DNA from: Candidatus Eisenbergiella merdipullorum
Lineage (GTDB): Bacteria > Bacillota > Clostridia > Lachnospirales > Lachnospiraceae
Reading direction: 5' to 3'
Assembly (NCBI GenBank): GCA_019118445.1
Contig: DWYY01000060.1
Coordinates: 1 to 35,817 of the forward strand
DNA: 35,817 nt
Positions 1 to 7,569 of this stretch are shown here, one piece after another. The number at the start of each line of letters is the position of its first letter. The stretch's first letter is position 1. The notes below the pieces were generated by a model. It was not told where the DNA came from. It did no database searches and saw nothing but the letters and a program-made list of their open reading frames with translations. The translations under genes and the position numbers were made by a program.

Positions 1-150
1 TACCATTCTCCGGAAAAGACGTATGTTTTTAACCACGATGGGATCGAGCGGGTCTATGCCCTGGGATATCAGGATGAGAGACAGATAGAATTTGAAGAGG
101 TTTTGATGAAGCAGTTTCAGCTCTCCAAAGGCAAAGTATCCTTTGAATAA
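1..150 (+). CDS. C-terminal end of an unidentified protein (cut by window edge)
   Basis: Frame 1 is open from the first base and ends at a TAA at 148-150, giving 49 residues. The visible part is charged and hydrophilic, with no membrane segment, signal peptide or recognisable motif, so it is probably the end of a soluble cytoplasmic protein. I do not recognise the family. The next possible gene starts 9 bases after the stop, so it may be the first visible member of an operon with the small membrane peptide and the lipoprotein that follow. Confidence 0.6.
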   Translation, partial: YHSPEKTYVFNHDGIERVYALGYQDERQIEFEEVLMKQFQLSKGKVSFE

Positions 151-158
151 AAATCAGG

Positions 159-332
159 ATGAAGAGAAAAAGGAATGTTACAGCAATCTTTCTTATCCGC
201 GGCGTTCCTTCTGTGGCTTCCGGGATTTTTTATATAATAGGTGGAAAACGGGATCATCAGGCATGCAATGAACAGGCAACTGGACGTGCAGCGGCTATGA
301 TCTTGATCATTGCAGCCCTGACCCTGCGGTGA
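159..332 (+). CDS. possible 57-residue small membrane peptide
   Basis: An ATG at 159 opens a 57-codon frame ending at TGA 330-332. It has a basic start (MKRKR), a hydrophobic stretch at about residues 8-28, a polar middle with one cysteine, and a second hydrophobic stretch at about 46-55. This is the pattern of a small membrane protein. It fills the gap between the upstream stop (150) and the lipoprotein start (357). Against it: there is no good ribosome site, only CAGG immediately before the ATG, and a TATAAT at 233-238 could instead be a promoter box for the lipoprotein gene. No family is recognised. Confidence 0.35.
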   Translation: MKRKRNVTAIFLIRGVPSVASGIFYIIGGKRDHQACNEQATGRAAAMILIIAALTLR

Positions 333-356
333 TATAAAAAAATAGAGGAGAAACTT

Positions 357-842
357 ATGCATGGTAAAATGAAAAGGAATACAACAGGCAGAACTGCAAC
401 GATCATAATTTTGCTGATCCTGTTATGCATAGGCGGGTGTTGGAATGTAACTACGTCGCAAAGCATGAGCTTTGCTGTGGAGACAGGCGACTGTATTCGG
501 ACGACGCTGGACACCACACAGGGCTACTCTCTTGCTCAAGACGATGGAATGTTTCTGGTGAAAAACGGTGATGAGATAATCCTTCAGGGTATTTTTCAAA
601 CACGGGATCAGTATGAGGCACAGGAAGCTATGATTCGGGGGACACCAGGTGTACAGATCCTTTCGGAAAGCAACAATATGCTTTCATACTATTATAAAGA
701 TGGAGCGGCCGGTCCTGAGGTGGGTTATCTGTTTCTGGTAGATGATTCGGATACAGGGGTATATCTGGCAAGCCTGATGGATCAGCAAAAGGCGGATCAG
801 GCATTTGCCAGAATGTCGTTTGAGAAAGTGTCAGAAAAATAA
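357..842 (+). CDS. hypothetical lipoprotein, 161 residues
   Basis: The N terminus has a basic region (residues 1-12), a hydrophobic core (15-24) and a lipobox-like I-G-G-C ending at Cys28, so the product is probably a lipid-anchored extracellular protein. The mature domain of about 133 residues is acidic and has no transmembrane segment. It contains a stretch resembling small alpha/beta ligand-binding lipoproteins, but I could not name a family. The start at 357 is preceded by GAGGAG at about 345-350; Met5 (369) is an alternative. No clear terminator follows, only an AT-rich stretch running into a transposon scar. Confidence 0.75.
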   Translation: MHGKMKRNTTGRTATIIILLILLCIGGCWNVTTSQSMSFAVETGDCIRTTLDTTQGYSLAQDDGMFLVKNGDEIILQGIFQTRDQYEAQEAMIRGTPGVQILSESNNMLSYYYKDGAAGPEVGYLFLVDDSDTGVYLASLMDQQKADQAFARMSFEKVSEK

Positions 843-1059
843 AAAAAGTTCCCTTCCCATATTGGAGTCTATATACAAAACAAAATATGCAATATTTTAA
901 AGATATATAAGCAAAAAAAGAGTGGATGTGATTACAGTAAAAGGGTACTATAAACCTAGTATTTAGAACAATGAAAAGCCTGCAAATAAAAAGTCCCAGT
1001 TCATGCCGACCTTAAAAACGGATGTGTGGATGGTTAGTCTGATGAAGGAAGAGCAGCGA
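843..1059. other. AT-rich intergenic stretch without a recognisable gene
   Basis: The first 150 bases are strongly AT-rich, with several TATA-like runs and no convincing hairpin terminator, promoter pair or open frame. The right part merges into the decayed end of the IS110-type remnant. I see no inverted repeats; IS110-family elements normally lack them, so an old insertion edge here cannot be recognised from ends alone. Confidence 0.5.
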
Positions 1060-1584
1060 GAGCCCTGCGCACGCTTTTCTGGGAATATCCCCGGGATCAT
1101 TGACACCGGGATCTACTCCGGCAAATGCCGTGATGGCATCCTCGTGGGTGAAACGTGTGACATCTCCGATCTCGGTCATAAGCTGGGGGCCCAGGGACGG
1201 GCCTCCCCTCTTCATCGCCATGACAACCGGATATTCCGGAAGCAGGGAAGCAGTTTCGTTCATCAGGGAATGCAGCTGTTCGACAGTCTGTGAGACGGCG
1301 TTTAACTGTCCGAGCGCCTGTTTGAAGATGCGTTTCGTAAAGGCGTCCTTGGGAAGTACAGGGATAAGCTCCTTTGCTTTTCCATGGATTTCCTCAGCCT
1401 TTGACCTGCTGAAGTTGTACTTCCTGCGGCTGCACCACTTTTGATAGTGTGCCGTAAAAGTCTCCAGGGATATCCCGCGGATGCAGTCCACATGCCGGTA
1501 AGTATCAATAAAATTCACCCATTTCTGGCTACCGTCCTCCCGTGCAGGGCTGTCAAAGTGAGCATTGGCGCCGGGATAAGTCAG
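1060..1584 (-). pseudogene. IS110-family transposase remnant (C-terminal half)
   Basis: Read on the minus strand from about 1584, the frame encodes roughly 165 residues resembling the second half of IS110-type transposases (Transposase_20 region). It includes a V-L-P-K-D segment, a long helical linker, L-P-E-Y-P-V-V and the hallmark L-M-T-E-I-G-D-V-T-R-F ... A-F-A-G-V-D-P-G-V-N. The N-terminal DEDD catalytic domain is absent. Just after the G-V-N-D-P-G stretch (about 1090) the similarity continues in another frame as Q-K-S-V, showing a frameshift, and the normal last 100 or so residues are missing. It is therefore a dead fragment. Its left edge abuts a fragment of an unrelated gene on the other strand. 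Confidence 0.75.
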
Positions 1585-1737
1585 GACTGGCTGGACGAGC
1601 TGGGAATGGACATCCCTGCCACCATCGGTGATGCAGAAGCGGAAGCATGCATGAAGTACCTTAACTGGATGGCTGATCCTGAAGTTGCAATGAACATCTA
1701 TTATACGCCTGACCATACCACGAAACCGGTCTGGTGA
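1582..1737 (+). pseudogene. relic of an ABC-type solute-binding protein gene
   Basis: The plus-strand frame ending at 1737 reads as two pieces typical of family-1 extracellular solute-binding proteins (LplA-like sugar binders). An internal Q-D-W-L-D-E-L-G-M-D-I-P motif is followed directly by a C-terminal-type segment, C-M-K-Y-L-N-W-M-A-D-P-E-V-A. In intact proteins these are separated by several hundred residues, so this looks like a gene with a large internal deletion. There is no start codon of its own. The upstream part of the same frame (from 1441) is only the reverse side of the transposase remnant. The joint with the transposon fragment lies at about 1582-1584. Confidence 0.55.
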
Positions 1738-1785
1738 TACGGATTACAGACTCCCGCGTATGCCCGACGATTTCCTTTATCGGTG

Positions 1786-1814
1786 TTTACTAAAATGGTC
1801 CTGTGATTTATAAT
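1786..1814 (+). promoter_or_regulatory. sigma-A-type promoter for the aldo/keto reductase operon
   Basis: TTTACT at 1786-1791 and TATAAT at 1809-1814 are separated by 17 bases. The pair lies about 54 bases upstream of the GTG start at 1868 and is the only good promoter between the pseudogene scar and the three-gene cluster that follows. Confidence 0.65.
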
Positions 1815-1867
1815 GAACAAAACAGAGGATCAAAACAGAAACGTAAATATTTCAAGGAGGACATGAG

Positions 1868-2962
1868 GTGGAGTACAGGGTTCACCAGAAAACAGGGGAC
1901 AGGATCAGCGTGTTGGGAATGGGCACGAGCTATATCGCGGATACGCCGGAAAAAGAAGCGGTCGCCGCGCTGGTCTATGCCCATGAAAAGGGGATCAACT
2001 ATGCCGATCTTGCGACGGCGGGGGCAAAGACTTTCGGCTATTATGGGACAGCTTTTTCATCTGTGAGAAAAGAGATGTTTTACCAGGTGCATTTCGGCGC
2101 AAACTATGAAACAGGAGAATATGGCTGGACGACGGACCTGGAAACGATCAAAAAGCAGATGGACTGGCAGCTAAAGGAATTGAAGACCGACTACATAGAC
2201 TACGGCTTCATCCATTGCCTGGATGAGGAGCCGGACTGGCGGGACTACCGAGAAAACGGCGTTCTGGACTATCTGCTGGAAATGAAAAAGGCAGGAGTGG
2301 TGCGGCATATCGGCCTTTCTTCCCATACTCCAGCGCTTGCGGAGCAGGTCCTGGACGCTGGGGTGATCGACCAGCTGATGTTCTCCATCAACGCGGCATA
2401 TGATTATCAGCATGGAGAATACGCGAAAGGCAGTGCTGGCGAACGGATGGCGCTGTACCGCCGCTGCGAGGCGGAAGGAGTCGGGATTTCCGTCATGAAG
2501 CCTTATTCCGGCGGCCAGCTTCTGAGCGCGGAGACTTCTCCCTTTGGAAAAGCCCTGACGCAGTACCAGTGCATCCAGTACGCGCTGGACAAACCGGGCG
2601 TGCTGACCGTGCTTTCCGGCATCCGGAATCTGGATGAGGTGAAGAAGCTGCTGGGCTATCTGGAAGCCGCTCCGGGGGAAAAGGATTACTCCATCCTCGG
2701 GACCTTTACCCCAAAGGATGTCACGGGCGTCTGTGTCTACTGCAATCACTGCCAGCCGTGTCCGGCCGGACTGAATGTGGGACTGATCAACAAATATTAC
2801 GATCTGGCGGCTGCCGGAGACACGATGGCAGCACAGCATTATGAAAGCCTGGAGAAAAAGGCTTCTGACTGCATCTCCTGCGGACACTGCGACAGAAGAT
2901 GTCCTTTCCATGTGGTCCAAACGGAGCGGATGAGAGAGATTGCCGCATATTTTGGAAAATAA
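1868..2962 (+). CDS. aldo/keto reductase with C-terminal 2x[4Fe-4S] ferredoxin-like domain
   Basis: The 364-residue product has an AKR TIM barrel (about residues 10-270) and a C-terminal ferredoxin-like region. That region holds two cysteine sets: Cys289, 292, 295, 298 and Cys335, 338, 341, 345, the second ending in C-P. Such proteins are predicted cytoplasmic oxidoreductases linking NAD(P)H or ferredoxin to carbonyl substrates; the substrate is unknown. Catalytic residues Asp47, Tyr58 or 59 and His116 are visible, but the position normally held by the catalytic Lys reads His75 (F-Y-Q-V-H-F). The GTG start at 1868 was chosen because AAGGAGG ends 7 bases before it. It is followed after 24 bases by a transporter gene, probably in one operon. 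Confidence 0.9.
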   Translation: MEYRVHQKTGDRISVLGMGTSYIADTPEKEAVAALVYAHEKGINYADLATAGAKTFGYYGTAFSSVRKEMFYQVHFGANYETGEYGWTTDLETIKKQMDWQLKELKTDYIDYGFIHCLDEEPDWRDYRENGVLDYLLEMKKAGVVRHIGLSSHTPALAEQVLDAGVIDQLMFSINAAYDYQHGEYAKGSAGERMALYRRCEAEGVGISVMKPYSGGQLLSAETSPFGKALTQYQCIQYALDKPGVLTVLSGIRNLDEVKKLLGYLEAAPGEKDYSILGTFTPKDVTGVCVYCNHCQPCPAGLNVGLINKYYDLAAAGDTMAAQHYESLEKKASDCISCGHCDRRCPFHVVQTERMREIAAYFGK

Positions 2963-2986
2963 TACGGGCTGAGAAAGAAGGAAAAG

Positions 2987-3856
2987 ATGATGTGGCTTTT
3001 TTATGCTGTGGGGTCTGCGTTTTTTGCGGGCGTAACTTCCATTCTCGCAAAATGCGGGATCCGGAAGACGGATTCCACTGTCGCGACCGCAGTGCGCACC
3101 GTGGTGGTCCTGATCTTTTCATGGATCATGGTGCTGACGGCCGGTTCCATAAACCAGATCGGTTCCATCAGCGGGAAGACCCTGCTGTTTCTGATCCTTT
3201 CCGGCGCGGCGACCGGGGCATCCTGGCTGTGCTATTTCCAGGCGCTGCAGATCGGGGACATCAATAAAGTGGTCCCCATCGATAAATCCAGCACGGTCCT
3301 GACGATCCTGCTAGCGCTGATCTTCCTCGGGGAAGGGATTTCCCTGCCTAAGGCGGCTGCGGTTGTCGTGATCGCTGCGGGAATCTTTCTGATGATCGAG
3401 AAAAAGGATGTAACGCAGAAACGGGAAGGAGGGAAAGGAGGCTGGTTCCTTTACGCTGTCGGCTCCGCAGTTTTCGCCAGTCTGACCTCCATCCTCGGAA
3501 AGATCGGGATCTCCGGCGTGGAATCCAATCTGGGAACGGCGATCCGGACCTGCGTGGTGCTGGTCATGGCCTGGATGATGGTGGGCGTGCAGGGAAAGTG
3601 GAAAGAAGTCCACGCCATTCCGAAAAAGGAGCTTGTGTTCATCTGCCTTTCCGGCGTGGCAACCGGGGCATCCTGGCTGTGTTATTATCGCGCGTTGCAG
3701 GAAGGCCCTGCCAGCATTGTGGCTCCTGTTGACAAGCTGAGCGTCCTGGTCACCGTGACATTTTCCTACTTTGTGTTCAAAGAAAAACTCAGCAGGAGGG
3801 CTGCCGTCGGCCTCGCACTCCTGACGGCGGGGACTGTAGCGATGGCGCTGTTGTGA
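2987..3856 (+). CDS. EamA-family (DMT superfamily) transporter
   Basis: The 289-residue protein is almost entirely hydrophobic, with about ten membrane helices arranged as two homologous halves. Each half carries the same G-A-A/V-T-G-A-S-W-L-C-Y-F/Y signature (around residues 80 and 223), the duplicated EamA domain of drug/metabolite transporters. It is an inner-membrane exporter or permease of unknown substrate. Two ATGs in a row (2987, 2990) follow a GAAGGA-type ribosome site, so the start is uncertain by one codon. The position between an aldo/keto reductase and a sugar-type oxidoreductase suggests transport of the same class of small carbonyl or polyol compound; that is inference. Confidence 0.88.
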   Translation: MMWLFYAVGSAFFAGVTSILAKCGIRKTDSTVATAVRTVVVLIFSWIMVLTAGSINQIGSISGKTLLFLILSGAATGASWLCYFQALQIGDINKVVPIDKSSTVLTILLALIFLGEGISLPKAAAVVVIAAGIFLMIEKKDVTQKREGGKGGWFLYAVGSAVFASLTSILGKIGISGVESNLGTAIRTCVVLVMAWMMVGVQGKWKEVHAIPKKELVFICLSGVATGASWLCYYRALQEGPASIVAPVDKLSVLVTVTFSYFVFKEKLSRRAAVGLALLTAGTVAMALL

Positions 3857-3892
3857 GTTATGAAAAATTTTACAGGATACGGGTGATCGGAA

Positions 3893-4885
3893 ATGAATGA
3901 ATTTCGTATGGGTACTATCGGTTCCGGCGCTATCGTCCACAGCATTTTAAATTATGTACAGAAAGAAGCGCGGGGGATACGCCTTTATGCGGTGTATTCC
4001 CGGACCATGGACCGGGGGCGCTCTCTTGCTGAGAAATACGGCGCTGAGAAGGTTTACACTAATCTTGAGGCCTTTTTGGAGGATGCTGATATCGACCTCA
4101 TCTACATTGCGAGTCCGAATCTTCTGCACTATGAGCAGACCAAAAGAGCGCTGCTCGCCGGCAAACATGTGATCTGTGAAAAGCCATTTTGCCCCCGTGC
4201 CGATCAGGCAAAGGAACTGATAACTCTCGCAAAAGAGAGACATCTTTTCCTAGTGGAAGCAGTCCCGACGACTTTCCTGCCCAATTATCCTATTGTGACC
4301 GATAGCTTGAAAAAGCTCAGGAAAGTCAAACTGGTCCTCGCAAACTACAGCAAGCTATCCTCCCGCTATTCCCAACTGCTGGCCGGGGAGCTGCCAAACA
4401 TTTTTAACCCGCAGTTTGCCGGAGGCTGTCTGATGGACATCAACTATTACAATGTCTATCTGACGGTGGCATTGTTCGGCAAACCGCAGACCGCAGCTTA
4501 TTCTCCAAATCTTTATCGGGGAATTGATACTTCCGGTGTTGTGCACATGCAGTATGACGGCTTTGTTGCAGAATGTGCCGCGGCAAAGGATACCTGGGGC
4601 GTCAATTTCTATCAGGTTGAAGGGGAAAATGGATTCCTCTATATCAGGGATGGCAGCAACGGTATCGCAGAGGTACGCATCGTGACCGGAGACAGTGACA
4701 GGACCATAGATCTTCAGCCTGTGCCTGACCGCCGGTATTATGAAGTGAAGGAACTGGACGCACTGCTTCAGGCCGGCGATCATAAGTCTCTGGAGGCCCG
4801 TCTCAACATTACGCTTGCTGCTGTTGAAACCGTGGAAGCAGTGCGGAAAGCTGCGGGCATCGTTTTCCCCGGCGATAAGGAGTAG
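3893..4885 (+). CDS. Gfo/Idh/MocA-family oxidoreductase
   Basis: The 330-residue protein starts with a Rossmann fold (G-T-I-G-S-G-A-I, residues 7-14) and has the family's E-K-P motif at residues 96-98, which contributes the catalytic-site lysine. A C-terminal alpha/beta substrate domain follows from about 125. The family oxidises or reduces sugars, inositols and related polyols with NAD(P). Substrate is not predictable here. The gene follows the EamA transporter after 36 bases and probably shares its transcript. The ribosome site is weak (GATCGGAA next to ATG). A short response-regulator relic and a terminator follow. Confidence 0.9.
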   Translation: MNEFRMGTIGSGAIVHSILNYVQKEARGIRLYAVYSRTMDRGRSLAEKYGAEKVYTNLEAFLEDADIDLIYIASPNLLHYEQTKRALLAGKHVICEKPFCPRADQAKELITLAKERHLFLVEAVPTTFLPNYPIVTDSLKKLRKVKLVLANYSKLSSRYSQLLAGELPNIFNPQFAGGCLMDINYYNVYLTVALFGKPQTAAYSPNLYRGIDTSGVVHMQYDGFVAECAAAKDTWGVNFYQVEGENGFLYIRDGSNGIAEVRIVTGDSDRTIDLQPVPDRRYYEVKELDALLQAGDHKSLEARLNITLAAVETVEAVRKAAGIVFPGDKE

Positions 4886-4888
4886 GAG

Positions 4889-4975
4889 ATGTCTGTTCGA
4901 TGGTACATGTTCTGGTTGTTGAGGAAGACAAAGACCTGGATCAAACGGCCTGCCTCTGTGTGTATGTACCGTATG
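4889..4975 (+). pseudogene. probable N-terminal relic of a response-regulator gene
   Basis: An ATG at 4900 reads M-V-H-V-L-V-V-E-E-D-K-D-L and then about seven more residues resembling the first strand and acidic pocket of a receiver domain. The sequence then loses similarity and runs into a terminator. A good ribosome site (AAGGAGTAGGAG) sits instead before an ATG at 4889 in a different frame, as expected if a base was gained or lost near the start. Only about 20 residues support this, so chance similarity is possible. Confidence 0.35.
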
Positions 4976-4981
4976 AAAGGT

Positions 4982-5010
4982 GCTGTCCGGGAAACTGGGC
5001 AGCTTTTTTT
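4982..5010 (+). terminator. Rho-independent terminator after the oxidoreductase operon
   Basis: Stem GCTGTCC (4982-4988) pairs with GGGCAGC (4997-5003) through an 8-base loop, with one G-U pair, and is followed by seven T (5004-5010). Confidence 0.75.
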
Positions 5011-5064
5011 ATAATTCATAAACAGAAAATTGATAATGGCCAAACAAAAGCAAGGAAATGATTA

Positions 5065-5093
5065 TTGACTTCATTTGTAAATAAATATACAAT
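5065..5093 (+). promoter_or_regulatory. sigma-A promoter of the amino acid ABC transporter operon
   Basis: TTGACT (5065-5070) and TACAAT (5088-5093) are separated by 17 bases. The expected transcript start near 5100 leaves a leader of about 30 bases before the ATG at 5130, with no room for a riboswitch. Confidence 0.8.
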
Positions 5094-5129
5094 AGACGAC
5101 ATGAGAATTCTTAGGCGGGAGCATTACCA

Positions 5130-5810
5130 ATGAATATTTATGAAATTGCCACAACATACTACGAATATTTTCTCCGCGGCACACGCACGACCATAGTTGT
5201 CGCTTTCTTAACGGTTATCCTGGGCAGTGTGCTCGGATGCGTCATCGCGCTGATGCGGCTTTCCAGATTCAAACCCTTCGATTGGTTCAGCAGGCTGTAT
5301 ATTACGGTGATCCGGGGAACTCCCATGCTGGTGCAGCTGTACATTGTTTACTATCAGCTGGATTTTATCCCCTATCCTTCAGGAACCTTTTTAGGCGTGA
5401 GCCTGGACCGCGCGATTCCGTGTATCTTAGCCCTGTCGATCAACTCGGCCGCTTATGTTGCGGAGGTCATAAGGGCGGGAATACAGGCGGTGGATTACGG
5501 ACAGACGGAAGCGGCCCGCTCCTGCGGCATGACCTCAGGACAGTCCATGCGTTATATCGTTCTTCCGCAGGCCATAAAGAATATTCTTCCGGCTATCGGA
5601 AATGAATTCGTCACAATGGTAAAAGAAACGGCTATCATCCAGTATCTCGGCGTCAGTGACCTGATGTATAACAATGGCATCGTTGTCACTGCTACATATA
5701 ATCCTTTGCCCTGCTATTATATTTCCGCATTGATCTATCTCGCTCTTAATATCTGTTTGGGAAAGGGTCTCAACATATTTGAGAGGAGGATGAAGAAGAG
5801 TGAGCGATAA
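5130..5810 (+). CDS. polar amino acid ABC transporter permease
   Basis: The 226-residue inner-membrane protein belongs to the HisM/GlnP permease family. It has about five membrane helices and the cytoplasmic EAA loop (E-A-A-R-S-C-G-M ... [13 protein letters not shown]) at about residues 130-160, which docks on the ATPase. It is expected to work as a homodimer because only one permease gene is present. The first gene of the operon, it overlaps the ATPase gene by 11 bases, which suggests translational coupling. Confidence 0.93.
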   Translation: MNIYEIATTYYEYFLRGTRTTIVVAFLTVILGSVLGCVIALMRLSRFKPFDWFSRLYITVIRGTPMLVQLYIVYYQLDFIPYPSGTFLGVSLDRAIPCILALSINSAAYVAEVIRAGIQAVDYGQTEAARSCGMTSGQSMRYIVLPQAIKNILPAIGNEFVTMVKETAIIQYLGVSDLMYNNGIVVTATYNPLPCYYISALIYLALNICLGKGLNIFERRMKKSER

Positions 5811-6549
5811 AAAGGTTTTGTTTGAAATTCAGGATCTTCATAAGAGCTTCGGGTCCCTGGAGGTTCTAAAGGGGATCAATGAAACGGTATACCAGGGCGA
5901 TGTGATATCGGTCATAGGTCCTTCCGGCTCCGGAAAGTCAACTTTTATCCGTTGTCTGAACCTGCTGGAGCAGCCTACATCGGGCAGGATCATATTTGAA
6001 GGCAATGATATTACCGCGAAAGGCTTTAATGTAAATAAGCATCGTCAAAAGGTGGGCATGGTGTTTCAGCAGTTCAATTTATTTAACAATCTGAATGTCC
6101 TGCAGAATCTCACCATTTCCCAGATAAAGGTGAAAAAGACCGCCGCCGCGGCTGCGGAAGAAAAGGCAATGGCTCTTTTGAAAAGAGTGGGGCTTGGCGA
6201 TAAGGCTTCCGCTTATCCGTCGCAGCTTTCCGGAGGCCAGAAACAGAGGGTTGCGATAGCGAGAGCTCTGGCCATGGAACCGGATGTCATGCTTTTTGAC
6301 GAGCCCACATCCGCGCTGGATCCGGAGATGGTAGGAGAGGTTTTAAAGGTCATCCAGGATCTTGCCAATGATGGCATCACCATGGTAGTGGTGACGCATG
6401 AAATGGGATTTGCCCAGAAAGTGGCGCACAAAGTGCTCTTTATGGATGAAGGGCTGATCGTGGAAGAAGGAACTCCGGAGGATATCTTCAGCCATCCCCA
6501 GAATCCCAGGACCAAAGAGTTTCTTTCCAAGGTTATCAATGTCATATAA
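5800..6549 (+). CDS. polar amino acid ABC transporter ATP-binding protein
   Basis: The 249-residue ATPase is of the GlnQ/HisP type. Visible motifs are Walker A (G-P-S-G-S-G-K-S-T, residues 40-48), the Q-loop F-Q-Q-F-N-L-F, the signature L-S-G-G-Q-K-Q-R, Walker B with D-E-P-T-S-A-L-D-P, and the switch histidine in V-T-H-E-M. It powers import by the preceding permease. The GTG start at 5800 lies inside the permease gene and is preceded by GAGAGGAGG at about 5781-5789. The binding-protein gene follows after 27 bases. Confidence 0.95.
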   Translation: MSDKKVLFEIQDLHKSFGSLEVLKGINETVYQGDVISVIGPSGSGKSTFIRCLNLLEQPTSGRIIFEGNDITAKGFNVNKHRQKVGMVFQQFNLFNNLNVLQNLTISQIKVKKTAAAAAEEKAMALLKRVGLGDKASAYPSQLSGGQKQRVAIARALAMEPDVMLFDEPTSALDPEMVGEVLKVIQDLANDGITMVVVTHEMGFAQKVAHKVLFMDEGLIVEEGTPEDIFSHPQNPRTKEFLSKVINVI

Positions 6550-6576
6550 AATTCATATTTCAAGAGGAGGAACGTT

Positions 6577-7536
6577 ATGAAAAAACATACGAAATGGCTC
6601 TCTTTATTAGCATGTGCGGGCATCATGTTATGCCTTTCCGCCTGCGGGCAGAGTACGGAGACCGCAGATGCTTCTGTGGCAGAAACAGCCGGGACTACGG
6701 CTGCCGTTGAGGAAGCCGCCGGTACGGAAGCGCCCGAAGCGGGAACGGATGAAACGCAGGAATCTTCCGCGGCGGAAACGACAGAGGCTGCATCCGCAGA
6801 AGGGACTGCAGATACCCCTACGATCGATGCCATCAAGGAAGCAGGAGTACTGGTGCTGGGCACTTCAGCCGATTATCCGCCCTATGAATTCCATACGGAG
6901 ATCGATGGAGTGGATACGATCGTCGGATTTGATATTTCCATCGCGCAGTATTTTGCCGATAAGCTCGGCGTGGAGCTGGAAATCGTGGATATGCCCTTTG
7001 ATTCCCTGCTGATCGATCTCGGACAGGGCGGCGTGGATGTCGTGATGGCAGGACTGACGCCGGATGAGACCAGACGCAAGGCGGCTGATTTTACAGATAT
7101 TATCTTTACGAACAAGCAGATCGTCCTGATCAGAAAGGAAGATGCGGATACTTTCAAGACGATCGAGGATCTGCAGGGACATAAGGTCGGCGCGCAGACA
7201 GGAAGCATGCCATTTGAAGTGGCTCAGGAAACGGTAGGAGCCGATAATGTGATCGGGCTTGGAAAATCCCAGGATCTCGTATTGGAGCTGAAAAACGGGA
7301 AGATCGACGCGGTATTTACCAACGTCATGTCCGGAACGCCGTTTGTAAACGCGAATGACGATCTGATGATACAGGATATCGGATTGACGGAAAGCGATGG
7401 AGGAAATGCCGCGGCAGTTCAGAAAGGCAAGACTGATCTGGTAGAGTTCTTCAATGAATGCATCGCGGAGATCAAGGAAGAAGGACTGCTGGATCAGTAT
7501 ATCTCCGAGGCCCAGGAACTTGCAGATCAGGAATAA
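6577..7536 (+). CDS. amino acid ABC transporter substrate-binding lipoprotein
   Basis: The 319-residue protein has a lipoprotein signal with lipobox L-S-A-C (Cys23). A low-complexity Ala/Glu/Thr tether follows at about residues 24-80, and then an SBP_bac_3-type periplasmic-binding fold begins at I-K-E-A-G-V-L-V-L-G-T-S-A-D-Y-P-P-Y. The motif D-I-S-I-A-Q-Y-F-A-D-K-L-G and the Arg in the P-D-E-T-R region fit amino-acid-binding members. It captures the ligand outside the cell for the two preceding proteins. The strong site AAGAGGAGGAACG precedes the ATG. The long tether is typical of binding proteins in thick-walled Clostridia. Confidence 0.94.
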   Translation: MKKHTKWLSLLACAGIMLCLSACGQSTETADASVAETAGTTAAVEEAAGTEAPEAGTDETQESSAAETTEAASAEGTADTPTIDAIKEAGVLVLGTSADYPPYEFHTEIDGVDTIVGFDISIAQYFADKLGVELEIVDMPFDSLLIDLGQGGVDVVMAGLTPDETRRKAADFTDIIFTNKQIVLIRKEDADTFKTIEDLQGHKVGAQTGSMPFEVAQETVGADNVIGLGKSQDLVLELKNGKIDAVFTNVMSGTPFVNANDDLMIQDIGLTESDGGNAAAVQKGKTDLVEFFNECIAEIKEEGLLDQYISEAQELADQE

Positions 7537-7538
7537 TG

Positions 7539-7552
7539 CCGCCTGAAGGCGG
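7539..7552 (+). promoter_or_regulatory. intercistronic GC hairpin before the enoate reductase start
   Basis: CCGCC (7539-7543) pairs with GGCGG (7548-7552) across a TGAA loop. It starts two bases after the binding-protein stop and ends 17 bases before the preferred ATG at 7570. There is no T-run, so it is not a classical terminator. It is one of five such hairpins placed 15-17 bases before a start codon in this window. Confidence 0.5.
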
Positions 7553-7569
7553 TGGAAATGAGGAACAAA

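Noticed and set aside
1012-1089. Intact C terminus of an IS110 transposase
   Set aside because: The reading frame breaks after the G-V-N-D-P-G stretch and the remaining conserved C-terminal motifs are absent.
5011-5129. Riboswitch or T-box before the amino acid transporter
   Set aside because: The promoter at 5065-5093 leaves only about 30 bases of leader, too short for either.
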